A stretch of 64,000 bases of DNA from an uncultured Alphaproteobacteria bacterium (GTDB lineage: Bacteria; Pseudomonadota; Alphaproteobacteria; Rhodobacterales; Rhodobacteraceae), in assembly GCA_902562285.1 (NCBI GenBank), contig CACESU010000002.1, forward strand, positions 1 through 64,000, read 5' to 3'. The translations under genes were made by a program, and so were the position numbers. Of the stretch, positions 1 to 7,857 are shown one piece after another (position 1 is the first letter of the stretch; the number at the start of each line of letters is the position of its first letter). The notes beneath the pieces are model-generated. The model was not told where the DNA came from and ran no database searches. It saw nothing but the letters and a program-made list of their open reading frames with translations.

Positions 1-1743
1 GAAACAGTTAAAAATCTTCGTGCTTGTGAGCTTATTTTACAAAAAGTTATAAAAAAACATGACGGTCGTCTTTTTAATTCAGGTGGAGACTCTTTCTTTG
101 TTGAATTTCAGAGTGCTGTGGAAGCTGTTGAATGTGCTGTAGCTTTTCAAAACGATATTAAGAAAAGAAATAGTTCAGATAAAATCACAGTCCCTTTAGA
201 GTTTAGAATAGGGATTAGTATGGGAGATGTTATTAAAGAGAAGGAAAATCTTCTTGGTGATGGCGTAAATATAGCAGCAAGATTAGAAGCTTTAGCTCAA
301 ACAAGTGGAATAACTATTTCAAAAAACATCTATGATTTGGTAAAAGCAAAAACTTCTCACCAATATAATGACTTAGGTATTCAAAAGGTGAAAAAGAATG
401 AATTTCACGCTTATGATATTCTTCTTGATCCATCACAAAAAAGAAAACTGAAAACGCAAAAATCAAATAGGCCCATTTTAGCAATGGCAGCTTCTTTTCT
501 AGTGATAGCAGTCGTAAGTTTTTTTTATATAAACCAAGTAAATAAATCGACATCTACTTCAGATATTTCTTCTTTGAATACTATTTTAGTTTACCCTTTT
601 AAAAATATTACTGATCCTGAAAATAAGAATAGATTTAGTGAGGCACTCACAGAAAGCATGATAGGTAGTTTGTCCAGATATAAAGGAATTAGGACCTTAT
701 CTAGTAGTACTAGTTTTTTTGTAAAAGAAAATGAGATGAGTCCCAGTGAAATTTTTAATAAATATGCAGTAAATTATATAGTTACAGGGTCAATTCAAAC
801 ATTTGGTGATAACTCAAGGATAAATTTAGAACTTACTGATGCCAAAAAAGATACTGTGGTTTGGTCTAATAAAATAGATTTTGAAATATCAGATATATTT
901 AAAGCTCAAGAAAAAATAGGAAATGAGATTTTAGAATATTTGCAAATAAATCTTGTGGCAGGATCTGGAACAGCCGCTGAAAAGTTAGGAACACCCGAAA
1001 GACTTATAATTTCATTAAATGCTAGGGACGAATGGAGAAAATTTAATCCTGAAGGATATAATAAATATAACGAATTAACAGATCAATTAGCTCAGCAAAT
1101 TGGTGAAGATAACCCCTTTATAACTCTTAATAGAGCATATGGTCTATTTCAAAAACTACGTATAGGATTATCAGAAGAACCTTCAAAAGATATTGAAAAA
1201 CTTGATATACTTTTAGACGAAGTATTGGAATCAGATCTAAGAGTTAATGCATTACATTTTAAAGGTATTGTAGAACTTGTTTTCCTTTCAAAAGATTGTG
1301 ATGTTGCAAAAGATTATGCAAAACAGGCTATAGAATTAGGAAGAACAGTTGATGCATATACAACAACAGGTACAATTTATTTTTTATGCAAAGATTATGA
1401 TCTTTCTATTAAGAGTTTTAGAAATGCTCTTGCTGTGGTTCCTAACGATAATGGTTGGTTTATCACAAGATATTTAGTGCCTTCAATGTATAGAGGCGGT
1501 TATAAAGATGGAATTAAGACAATATTAGAACCTATAATTGATGCTACAGACATGCCTGCCAATTTACTAGCTTATTACTCATTTATTAAAATAAAAGAAG
1601 GCGATTTAGATTCAGCAAAATTATATTTACAAAGAGCTAAGAATATGGGTTTAACAAAAAAATATTTAACTAGATACGAAATGGATGAAGACACATTTAG
1701 TGAATTTGAGAGTGAGTTAAAAATAATTGGTGAAATAGAATAA
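1..1743 (+). CDS. Class III adenylate/guanylate cyclase with TolB-like and TPR regions (5' partial)
   Basis: The reading frame is open from base 1, so the true start lies outside the window; 580 residues are visible. The N-terminal part is a class III nucleotidyl cyclase domain: GGDSFFVEF (residues 28-36) matches the metal-binding G-D-x-F region, followed by an RIGISMGDV-like strand and GDGVNIAARLE. A single membrane segment (about 158-176, core ILAMAASFLVIAVV) separates it from a periplasmic TolB/FlgO-like domain starting ILVYPFKNITDP, then TPR-like helices to the end. This architecture is common in alphaproteobacterial cyclases that make cAMP in response to an unknown signal. The product (cAMP or cGMP) is not decided by what I can see. 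No frameshift is visible. Confidence 0.85.
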   Translation, partial: ETVKNLRACELILQKVIKKHDGRLFNSGGDSFFVEFQSAVEAVECAVAFQNDIKKRNSSDKITVPLEFRIGISMGDVIKEKENLLGDGVNIAARLEALAQTSGITISKNIYDLVKAKTSHQYNDLGIQKVKKNEFHAYDILLDPSQKRKLKTQKSNRPILAMAASFLVIAVVSFFYINQVNKSTSTSDISSLNTILVYPFKNITDPENKNRFSEALTESMIGSLSRYKGIRTLSSSTSFFVKENEMSPSEIFNKYAVNYIVTGSIQTFGDNSRINLELTDAKKDTVVWSNKIDFEISDIFKAQEKIGNEILEYLQINLVAGSGTAAEKLGTPERLIISLNARDEWRKFNPEGYNKYNELTDQLAQQIGEDNPFITLNRAYGLFQKLRIGLSEEPSKDIEKLDILLDEVLESDLRVNALHFKGIVELVFLSKDCDVAKDYAKQAIELGRTVDAYTTTGTIYFLCKDYDLSIKSFRNALAVVPNDNGWFITRYLVPSMYRGGYKDGIKTILEPIIDATDMPANLLAYYSFIKIKEGDLDSAKLYLQRAKNMGLTKKYLTRYEMDEDTFSEFESELKIIGEIE

Positions 1744-1850
1744 GTAATTTTCAATAAAAAAATATGTTTGAAATTCTTGATAATTTCATTGAACATAAAA
1801 GAAATTCGTGAGAGTTTTATCAAAAGATGTCACTAATATCAGAGATGTCA

Positions 1851-1932
1851 CACACCCCTAAGACATATCCATGATGGTAATCCAAAAACCATAGCCTATT
1901 GTTAGCAAGTGCTACTGCTCACACATTTTAGG
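1851..1932 (+). repeat. Intergenic repeat, copy 1
   Basis: This copy carries the family's three landmarks: the left block ACCCCTAAGACATATCC, the middle block CCAAAAACCATAGCCTATTG, and the right block CTACTGCTCACACATTTT. It is preceded by a motif (AGATGTCAC, then AATATCAGAGATGTCAC) that recurs only at the 11.9-kb copy. It lies between the cyclase and the fasciclin gene. Confidence 0.85.
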
Positions 1933-1986
1933 TTGAAAAATATTAATTTCTAATTTTCTTGCTTTAAGTATTTTTGATTAGGAAAT

Positions 1987-2022
1987 AAAACACCTCTAAA
2001 TAATTTTGTTTAAAGGTGTTTT
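1987..2022 (-). terminator. Hairpin terminator shared by convergent genes
   Basis: AAAACACCT (1987-1995) pairs perfectly with AGGTGTTTT (2014-2022) around an 18-nt loop. It lies 14 bases past the fasciclin stop on the minus strand and also downstream of the cyclase, so it could act in both directions. The T-run follows only weakly. Confidence 0.55.
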
Positions 2023-2035
2023 AAATAATTACTTA

Positions 2036-2518
2036 TTATTCAGGTATTAATACTTTATTAATTACATGGATAACCCCATTGTCAGCTTCAATATCAGTAC
2101 TTATTACTTGAGCATCATTCACAAAAACATTACCATATGACTTTTTTACAGTAAGTTTTTGTCCATTTACAGTGGTAGCTTCTATAACTCCTGATATGTC
2201 TGTTGACATGACTTTGCTTGTTAAAACATGAAAAGTTAAAATTCCAGTTAGGGTATTTTTATTTTCTGGTTTCAAGAGGTCAGCTAAAAGGTCTGAGTCC
2301 AATGCTGAAAATGCTTCGTCACTTGGTGCAAATACAGTGAATGGTCCTTTACTTTTAAGAGTTTGAACTAGTTCAGCTGCTGTAACTGCCTTAACTAATG
2401 TATTAAAAGATCCAGCTGCAACGGCGGTTTCTACAATATCAGGTTTATGTCCATCTGCCTTTGAAATACCTGCAAATGATAAAAATGATATTATAAGTAG
2501 TAAATAAAATTTATTCAT
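2036..2518 (-). CDS. Secreted fasciclin-domain protein
   Basis: 160 residues. A signal peptide (MNKFYLLLIISFLSFAGISKADG) precedes one fasciclin (FAS1) domain. The H1 motif TVFAPSDEAFSAL and the H2-like end NGVIHVINKVLIPE are both present. Such single-domain proteins are secreted or periplasmic and are thought to mediate adhesion; no enzymatic role is known. I start at the internal ATG at 2518 because AAGGA stands 8 bases upstream and a signal peptide follows directly; the longer frame to 2554 would bury it. It is a lone gene between two repeat copies, with a hairpin terminator downstream. Confidence 0.85.
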   Translation of the reverse strand: MNKFYLLLIISFLSFAGISKADGHKPDIVETAVAAGSFNTLVKAVTAAELVQTLKSKGPFTVFAPSDEAFSALDSDLLADLLKPENKNTLTGILTFHVLTSKVMSTDISGVIEATTVNGQKLTVKKSYGNVFVNDAQVISTDIEADNGVIHVINKVLIPE

Positions 2519-2792
2519 AAATGTATCCTTTTGTATTATTTGAAGTACTGACATAATTACTTTTTTTTTCTTTTAATGTGACAAAAGATACTTTTTGCAT
2601 GTGACAAAAATTAGCTGCTTAATGATTTTTAAAATATGTGTTTAATTTTAAAATTTTGTTTTAGAAGTAATGGATTCCTTCCGAACTTAATAGTTAAAAG
2701 AGTGGAAAGAGAGAGCGTGATGAAGCGTTATTAAGAGTAATTGAGCATTACAATTTGGATTGTAACTGGCATAAAGAATGAAATAGACTATT

Positions 2793-3218
2793 ATGATGAA
2801 AATTAACAATTTGATACAGCTGGAACCTAGCGAAATAACTGAAAGATTTTCAAAATCTTCTGGACCAGGTGGACAGCATATTAATAAAGTCGACACTAAA
2901 GTTGAATTACGTTTTTCTGCGATGAAGTCACCGAATCTTTCACAGTCTGTAAAGGATAGATTAAAAGTAATTGCTGGTAACAAGTGGACTCAGAAAGGAG
3001 AAATTGTCATTACAGTCGAAAAATATCGGTCGCAGTCTAGGAATCGTGAATTGGCAAAATCAAAATTAGTTAGTTTAATTTTAAAGGCTCTCGAAAAACC
3101 AGTCTACCGGTTAAAAACGAGTCCAAGTAAATTGGTAAAAGTTCGAAGAAGTGATGAAAAACAAAGAAGAAGTAAAATTAAAGCTATGCGTGGTCGGGTA
3201 AGGGATGATCAAAACTGA
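2793..3218 (+). CDS. arfB: Peptidyl-tRNA hydrolase ArfB (ribosome rescue)
   Basis: 141 residues, the usual ArfB/YaeJ length. The catalytic loop SGPGGQHINKVDTKVEL (about residues 22-38) contains the GGQ motif that hydrolyses peptidyl-tRNA on stalled ribosomes. The C-terminus is a basic tail (RRSDEKQRRSKIKAMRGRV) of the kind that enters the empty mRNA channel. The lack of codon-recognition domains and the short length separate it from RF1/RF2. Start at the first of two adjacent ATG codons; no strong ribosome binding site is seen. It stands alone between the fasciclin gene and repeat copy 2. Confidence 0.92.
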   Translation: MMKINNLIQLEPSEITERFSKSSGPGGQHINKVDTKVELRFSAMKSPNLSQSVKDRLKVIAGNKWTQKGEIVITVEKYRSQSRNRELAKSKLVSLILKALEKPVYRLKTSPSKLVKVRRSDEKQRRSKIKAMRGRVRDDQN

Positions 3219-3288
3219 GAATTTAATGATTTAGTTAGATTAATGGCTAATAATAATATCTTTTAATTTAAATCTATTTATTAGGGAA

Positions 3289-3380
3289 TTTGAGTTTTTA
3301 TTTAAACATAACAAACCTAACACCCACCCCCAAGTCATATCCTTGAGGCCACCCCAAAAACCATAGCCTTTTGTTTATAA
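3289..3380 (+). repeat. Intergenic repeat, copy 2
   Basis: This copy shows the extended left flank TTTGAGTTTTTATTTAAACA, then ATAACAAACCTAACACCC, the left block with CATATCCTTGAGG, and the middle block ACCCCAAAAACCATAGCC. The right third is missing: at 3381 it switches into a tRNA 3' half. Confidence 0.8.
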
Positions 3381-3382
3381 TC

Positions 3383-3417
3383 AGTTGGTCTTGAGTTTAA
3401 GTCTCTCTGGAAGCACC
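3383..3417 (+). pseudogene. tRNA 3'-half remnant (degenerate)
   Basis: A T-loop-like heptamer TTTAAGT (3396-3402) is followed by CTCTC, the acceptor TGGAAGC, an A and CC. Spacing is exactly tRNA-like (5-7-5-7-1) and it aligns base for base with the better preserved half at 3984-4008. Two T-stem pairs are lost. No 5' half, D-arm or anticodon arm is upstream; repeat copy 2 occupies that place. Confidence 0.5.
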
Positions 3418-3442
3418 GCTTATGACATTTTCATATTACTTT

Positions 3443-3820
3443 TTAAAGATCACATGCTTTTTTAAGCGCAAACCCATCCAATGTGCCAGTTTCAACGGAT
3501 TGCCATTCGGTGGGTTCATGCATTGTACCCGACAGTTCACCTTCACCCATATTTTTTCTATAATAATATGATATACTATACATAAGTCTGAATGATTTAC
3601 AGTCACCTAGTATAAAAGATACAAATGACAAATCACCATCGCTATCTGGTTGTTTTAGATCCATTAGGTTCCAATAATGAATAAACTCACCTTCTTTCCT
3701 AATTTGGTCTAAATCTATATAACTATCCACAGAACCATCACCAGCGGTTGCCACAAAATCCCAATCAGCAAAAGAAGGTGTAGCGAATAATAAAAGCAAT
3801 ATGATCAAAAACTTTTTCAT
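3443..3820 (-). CDS. Secreted protein resembling surface-adhesin protein E
   Basis: 125 residues with a clear signal peptide (MKKFLIILLLLFATPSFA). The mature part opens DWDFVATAGDGSVDSYIDLD, continues with HYWNLMDLKQ and two cysteines near the middle and end, and contains PTEWQSVETG. This pattern resembles the small surface-adhesin E (PF16747-type) family of periplasmic or outer-surface proteins. The function is unknown. It lies between two tRNA 3' remnants, so it looks like integrated cargo. The family call is by eye only. Confidence 0.6.
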   Translation of the reverse strand: MKKFLIILLLLFATPSFADWDFVATAGDGSVDSYIDLDQIRKEGEFIHYWNLMDLKQPDSDGDLSFVSFILGDCKSFRLMYSISYYYRKNMGEGELSGTMHEPTEWQSVETGTLDGFALKKACDL

Positions 3821-3978
3821 TTTATAGTCTTTTTAAAAATACTTTATTTAAAACTTTAAACATTAAGTCTAGTTCGATCAAATTAGATAAGTAAAGTTCG
3901 TTAGCTACATTTTTTTTAGTTAATTAATCATACTAAAGTATCCTAATAGTAAGTTAAAAACAACTGATTTTTATATGT

Positions 3979-4010
3979 GGGTTGGAAGTTCGAGTCTCCC
4001 TGGAGGCACA
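3979..4010 (+). pseudogene. tRNA 3'-half remnant (well preserved)
   Basis: T-stem GGAAG (3984-3988), loop TTCGAGT (3989-3995), T-stem CTCCC (3996-4000), acceptor TGGAGGC (4001-4007), discriminator A (4008). Four of five stem pairs form. The anticodon and D-arms are absent upstream. This is what a tRNA-gene attachment site leaves behind, because integrases that target tRNA genes recombine within the 3' half. Confidence 0.65.
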
Positions 4011-4055
4011 ACAAAATCAATAACTTATATTATTTGGTATTTTGCTTTTCTTGCT

Positions 4056-4075
4056 GGGGAAACACAGGGGAAACA
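4056..4075 (+). promoter_or_regulatory. Tandem direct repeats, possible integrase arm-type sites
   Basis: GGGGAAACA occurs at 4056-4064 and again at 4067-4075, an 11-bp period that puts both on the same helix face. They lie between a tRNA 3' half and a repeat copy, the place where arm-type integrase sites are expected. This role is inferred from position. Confidence 0.4.
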
Positions 4076-4110
4076 AAATACACTTGCTATGTCTTTATTT
4101 ACATTATGTA

Positions 4111-4187
4111 TTGGAGGGTAGGGTACCCAAAAAACCATAGCCTATTATTAGCAAGTATTACTGCTCACACATTTTGGTTTGGGAAGG
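4111..4187 (+). repeat. Intergenic repeat, copy 3 (right two-thirds)
   Basis: The left block is replaced by TTGGAGGGTAGGGTACCC; from CAAAAAACCATAGCC onward it follows the consensus through GCAAGTATTACTGCTCACAC and ATTTTGGTTTGGGAAGG. Together with the tRNA half at 3979 it brackets a 100-bp spacer. Confidence 0.85.
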
Positions 4188-4237
4188 TATGCATTTATAA
4201 TTTTTTCATTTTATATATTTCATATAAGATAATTAAT

Positions 4238-4831
4238 ATGCAAAAAATGCTCAGATTTAGAAATGGTGCTAAAGAGGATAGTAGCGATCTAGCGCTCTTA
4301 CTTGATGTAGCTGGTAGAGGTCTCCCAGCATACCTTTGGAGTATTGAAGCTAAACAAGGGCAATCAGCATATGAGTATGGTAGGGAAAAAATAAGAAGTG
4401 ATGAAAATAGACGTTCGTACTATAAAAATTGGTATGTTGCTGAAAAAAATGGTATTTTAGTTGGTGCCTTTTTTGGATTCATAGTAGAAACACCTTATCC
4501 GGAAATAGATTATAATGATATTCCTAAATATTTGCATCCTATAGTTGAACTTGAAAAGGTTGCTAGTGGTTCTTGGTTGTTACAGGCAATTTCAATCTTA
4601 CCAGAATATAGGGGTTATGGGTTTGCCATTCAGTTATTAAGAAAAGTAGAAAAAGTAGTGAAGGCTTTAGGTTTAAAAAGTATTTCTCTTCAGGTTGAGG
4701 AGGAAAATAACAGTGCGCTAGAAATTTACAAGAAAAACGGATTTGAAGAAATTGATAGAAGATCCTATATCCCTTTCCCTGGCTCCGATGATACTGGTGA
4801 TTTTATATTAATGGTTAAAAATTTAAAATAA
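4238..4831 (+). CDS. GNAT-family N-acetyltransferase
   Basis: 197 residues from the ATG at 4238. The acetyl-CoA-binding motif A is clear: LLQAISILPEYRGYGFAIQL, equivalent to the V-x-P-x-x-R-G-x-G signature, followed by the motif B region NNSALEIYKKNGFEEI. The acceptor substrate is not predictable. The frame stays open upstream to 3977, but that part overlaps a tRNA remnant and repeat copy 3 and is not coding. No obvious partner gene; the next gene is an aldose-epimerase homologue on the same strand 236 bases on, separated by a strong inverted repeat. Confidence 0.85.
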   Translation: MQKMLRFRNGAKEDSSDLALLLDVAGRGLPAYLWSIEAKQGQSAYEYGREKIRSDENRRSYYKNWYVAEKNGILVGAFFGFIVETPYPEIDYNDIPKYLHPIVELEKVASGSWLLQAISILPEYRGYGFAIQLLRKVEKVVKALGLKSISLQVEEENNSALEIYKKNGFEEIDRRSYIPFPGSDDTGDFILMVKNLK

Positions 4832-4851
4832 TAGTATTAAAAATAAATTAA

Positions 4852-4934
4852 CATTCCTTCCTAGAGCAACCATTAAAAAGAACCTATTGGACCTCTCCAG
4901 TCTAAATAGGTTAATTGAGTTGCTATTAGGAATG
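4852..4934 (+). other. Long nested hairpin (possible terminator or structured RNA)
   Basis: Three nested inverted repeats share one axis: CATTCCT (4852-4858) with AGGAATG (4928-4934); AGCAAC (4865-4870) with GTTGCT (4919-4924); AACCTATT (4881-4888) with AATAGGTT (4905-4912). GAC and GTC close the apex. No U-run follows, so a simple Rho-independent terminator is not convincing. Confidence 0.5.
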
Positions 4935-5067
4935 GACATCCCCAAAATTCACAAATTAATTAAAGAAAGCATAACCAACTTCTAATTTATTTTGAGGAGA
5001 TACAAAAGTATGATATTTAATTATACCTAATTAAAATTTATGGATAATTATAGATCGTTGATTTTAG

Positions 5068-5928
5068 ATGTCGGTACTCAAAGTCATTACTGCTGATGCT
5101 GCTCGGTTGATTCTTGCTCCAGAACTTGGAGGTGGAATTGCTAGACTGGATGTAGATAATAAACCCGTTCTACGCCCATGGTCAGGAGACGAACATAATC
5201 TATTTTCGCTAGCCTATAATGTTCTTGTTCCATTTTCCAACCGAATTTCATGTGGAGGATTTAATTGGAATGGTGTTAATTATTCCTTGGAGCCAAATTT
5301 GGAAGGTGAAATTTTTCCAATCCATGGTGATGGATTTCAAAAAGTCTGGGATATTTCTGATTCAGATAATGGTATTAGTATGAGACTTAGTAATGGTTCC
5401 TTTGGTCCTTGGAGGTATAGTGCAGAACAATTATTTAAACTTACCCCAAATAGTTTGACAATCACCCTGATTGTAAAAAATAATAGTGAGTTAATTTTGC
5501 CCTACGGTTTTGGGTTTCATCCCTGGTTTCCACGAAACGATGGTACTAAGCTATCCTTTACTGCTGAAAAGGTTTGGATGGAAAATGAAGATCATTTACC
5601 TACCAAAGAAATCCTTTTGGTAGATGATTCTATTTGGAGCTTTAAACATCTTCGAAAATTACCAGTAAATTTTATAAACAATGGATATACTGGCTGGCAC
5701 GGTACGTCATTTATTGAGCAGGGTGAAGATGCAGTATCCTGTAAATTAACAGCATCAAATAATCTGCAAACTGCTATAATATATTCTCCTAATGATAAAT
5801 CAGATTTTTTTTGTTTTGAACCAGTTTCACATCCTGTAGACGCCTTTAATTTACCTTGTCGACCTGGTTTAGAAGAATTGGCTTCTGGCCAGAGTATTAT
5901 TTCTTCAATTACTATTTTATGGAATTAA
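5068..5928 (+). CDS. Aldose 1-epimerase family protein
   Basis: 286 residues. The family marks appear in order: NRISCGGFNWNGVNYSL (near 60-76), IHGDGFQKVW (near 92-101), GFGFHPWFPR (near 148-157) and FEPVSHPVDAFNLP near the C-terminus. The histidine in GFHPW and the glutamate in FEPVSHP correspond to the catalytic acid/base pair of galactose mutarotases. It most resembles the YphB-like subgroup, which interconverts sugar anomers in the cytoplasm; the substrate is unknown. There is no signal peptide. It is the last gene before a 650-base gene-free stretch filled by the long repeat. Confidence 0.85.
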   Translation: MSVLKVITADAARLILAPELGGGIARLDVDNKPVLRPWSGDEHNLFSLAYNVLVPFSNRISCGGFNWNGVNYSLEPNLEGEIFPIHGDGFQKVWDISDSDNGISMRLSNGSFGPWRYSAEQLFKLTPNSLTITLIVKNNSELILPYGFGFHPWFPRNDGTKLSFTAEKVWMENEDHLPTKEILLVDDSIWSFKHLRKLPVNFINNGYTGWHGTSFIEQGEDAVSCKLTASNNLQTAIIYSPNDKSDFFCFEPVSHPVDAFNLPCRPGLEELASGQSIISSITILWN

Positions 5929-5961
5929 AATTGCCCAAATACCTTAATAATTAGCAGACTA

Positions 5962-6081
5962 GCTAACGCATCTTTGAAGATAACAATGAATACCTGTGCT
6001 CACATCTTTGATAAGAACGATAAGAAGATGGTTGATATCCTAGTAGCTATAAAAGGGACACAAAAGGGGCACTTTTTTTAG
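5962..6081 (+). pseudogene. Tyrosine-recombinase C-terminal remnant 1
   Basis: The frame reads ANASLKITMNTCAHIF, then DKNDKKMVDILVAIKG and a stop. This matches the end of phage-type integrases (L-G-H-x-S-L-K-I-T-M-x-T-Y-A-H). In this copy the Gly-His of LGH reads Ala-Asn and the catalytic Tyr is Cys (TGT). No N-terminal or core domain is upstream; the preceding gene ends at 5928. Confidence 0.65.
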
Positions 6082-6378
6082 TGGAGCAGAGATAATCTAT
6101 GATAAGCATGAGAAAGGTGATAAGAGATTATACCTTGTTTTATTGGGTTTATGAGAAGGATGATAACTTCTGATCATTAGTACAAAGATTAATCGATACC
6201 CTATCCAATGAGGAAAATACCTGATTTAAACCAAATAAATAAGGGGTTTGATTTTCTATTTCTCTGAATAAGGTCTAAAAAGGGGGACTTTGAGAGGAAG
6301 AATTTTAAGTTTTCGTTCTAAAAACCCTCTACTGGACATACTGGACATGGTGGACATATCCTTTAGGGTACCCCAAAA
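5962..6378 (+). repeat. Long form of the intergenic repeat, copy L1
   Basis: About 415 bp align with 22153-22598. Shared blocks are the recombinase tail, TTAGTACAAAGATTAATCGA-type sequence near 6177, AAAATACCTGATTTAAACC near 6215, TTTGATTTTC, the AAAAGGGGGACTTTGAG block, CTCTACTGGACAT, and finally GGGTACCCCAAAA. It is truncated in the middle block. The surrounding 5929-6581 has no gene I can support. Confidence 0.75.
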
Positions 6379-6581
6379 TCGTACCAGAATTTTTCATAGA
6401 TAGTCAGGAATTAAATTCACCTTTTAAACTTGCTTATATCCCTTTCATGCTTTGCGTAGATAACCACCAGTTACATGTTCATTCTTATCTTTTGGGCGAA
6501 AATGTTATCAGTTGTAAAACAAAATACTCGGTTTTATTTATGTATCTTAGACTGCTTAAATAAATTTAAGCGGCATTTTGA

Positions 6582-7484
6582 TTAAAGGTACTTTAAACCA
6601 CTATCGCAACCAAAAGTAACAATATTTTGCTTGGGCGACATCTCCCGTGCAAACTTAATTGCTCCAACAACATTCATACCCGTTGATGTGCCACAGAAGA
6701 TACCATGTTTTTGGGCAAGGACTTTTCTCATCTCAAAAGCTTCGATTTGATCTACTGCATAAAATTGATTAACTCGCTTAGAGTCTAAAAATGGAGGATA
6801 AAAGCCGACTCCAACACCTTCAACTTGATGAGATCCTCCACAACCTTTGGTCAACAAGGGAGACTGACTCGGTTCAAAAGCTATCACATTTGGAAATTCA
6901 TCTTTTTTATGTAGCCCTTCTAGAGTTCCCATCAGAGCTCCCCCAGTTCCTACCGATGCACAAAGCAAATCAACTTTACCTTCTATCTGTTGAGCTATCT
7001 CCAAACCCATTGGTTGATACCCGAGCACTACATCCTTTGAACCAAATTGGTCCGCATAAAAACCATTTATTTTATCAACTTTTTTATGAGCAAGTTCTTT
7101 CATTTTTTTAATAAGTTCTGGTGAGATTCCTTTTCCGTAGGACGGAACTACAATAACCTCTGCACCAAATGCCTCCATCGCAAGCTGTTTCGAATGAGAA
7201 AAAGCGTCTGAAAATATAGCAGTGAACTTTATACCTGAACAAGCACATGCAAAAGCTAGCGCAGAGCCAGTACTACCGCCAGTATATTCTACTACCGTCT
7301 GGCTCAATGTTAAATTTCCTTTACGTATAGCTTCACCGATCACAGAGATTGCCATTCGATCTTTGTAGGAGCCTGTCGGGTTACCGCTCTCAACCTTTAA
7401 CCAGATTGAAGCACCTTCATCTGGTTTTAAAACATCGAGTTTTATTAGAGGAGTATTCCCTACTTGTTTAAAAGAACTTTGCAT
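6582..7484 (-). CDS. PLP-dependent cysteine-synthase-family protein
   Basis: 300 residues, fold type II PLP enzyme. The start VGNTPLIKL and the lysine loop NPTGSYKDRMA (PLP lysine K41) are typical. The phosphate loop GTGGA lies near 177, and the C-terminus carries IFCGTSTGMN. The substrate loop reads TGGSTG where classical CysK has TSGNTG, so O-acetylserine should not be assumed as substrate; other beta-replacement or elimination chemistry is possible. GAGGGG lies about 12 bases before the ATG. It is a lone gene between long repeat L1 and a tRNA remnant with repeat, so probably acquired cargo. Confidence 0.8.
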   Translation of the reverse strand: MQSSFKQVGNTPLIKLDVLKPDEGASIWLKVESGNPTGSYKDRMAISVIGEAIRKGNLTLSQTVVEYTGGSTGSALAFACACSGIKFTAIFSDAFSHSKQLAMEAFGAEVIVVPSYGKGISPELIKKMKELAHKKVDKINGFYADQFGSKDVVLGYQPMGLEIAQQIEGKVDLLCASVGTGGALMGTLEGLHKKDEFPNVIAFEPSQSPLLTKGCGGSHQVEGVGVGFYPPFLDSKRVNQFYAVDQIEAFEMRKVLAQKHGIFCGTSTGMNVVGAIKFAREMSPKQNIVTFGCDSGLKYL

Positions 7485-7694
7485 TGAGAATTACTTCCCC
7501 TCATTTTCATAGAAATAAAATAATATTTTTAGTACTATTACAAGAGCTATCGTGATCATTACAATAATGTTCAAGATGGTCTGATACCTCTAATCCTGAA
7601 ATGTATTACGTTATGTGTTACTTACCAGCCATTTTGTTACAAGCATAGCATACTTGAACTTCACGTTTTCAAAGCATAGTTGAGTGAAAAGTGT

Positions 7695-7728
7695 TTGGGG
7701 CGATTGGACTCGAACCTACTACCTACGG
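7695..7728 (-). pseudogene. tRNA 3'-half remnant on the minus strand
   Basis: Read on the minus strand: an anticodon-stem end CCGTA, a short variable loop, T-arm GTAGG-TTCGAGT-CCAAT, acceptor CGCCCCA and discriminator A. The 5' half is missing; at 7729 the sequence runs straight into a repeat copy. The acceptor differs from the two halves near 3.4 and 4.0 kb, so a second tRNA gene was involved. Amino-acid identity is not determinable. Confidence 0.6.
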
Positions 7729-7780
7729 CACCCCAAACCCATAGTCTATTGTTAGCAAGTACTACTGCTCACAGGGTTTT
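7729..7780 (+). repeat. Intergenic repeat, copy 4 (right half)
   Basis: CACCCCAAACCCATAGTC, then TATTGTTAGCAAGTACTACT and GCTCACA follow the consensus. The left block has been replaced by the tRNA remnant, giving a clean junction at about 7729. Confidence 0.85.
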
Positions 7781-7857
7781 AATTTTTTTAGGTACAAATT
7801 TATACGGTTAGTCTATTTTAAATATCTTCATTTATATCAAAGTTTTTTTAGAAATTA

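Noticed and set aside
2687-2983. Minus-strand frame over the arfB 5' end
   Set aside because: It lies opposite a conserved gene, is low in recognisable motifs and has no ribosome binding site.
3977-4237. N-terminal extension of the acetyltransferase frame
   Set aside because: It overlaps a tRNA remnant and a repeat copy, and a family-like start is at 4238.
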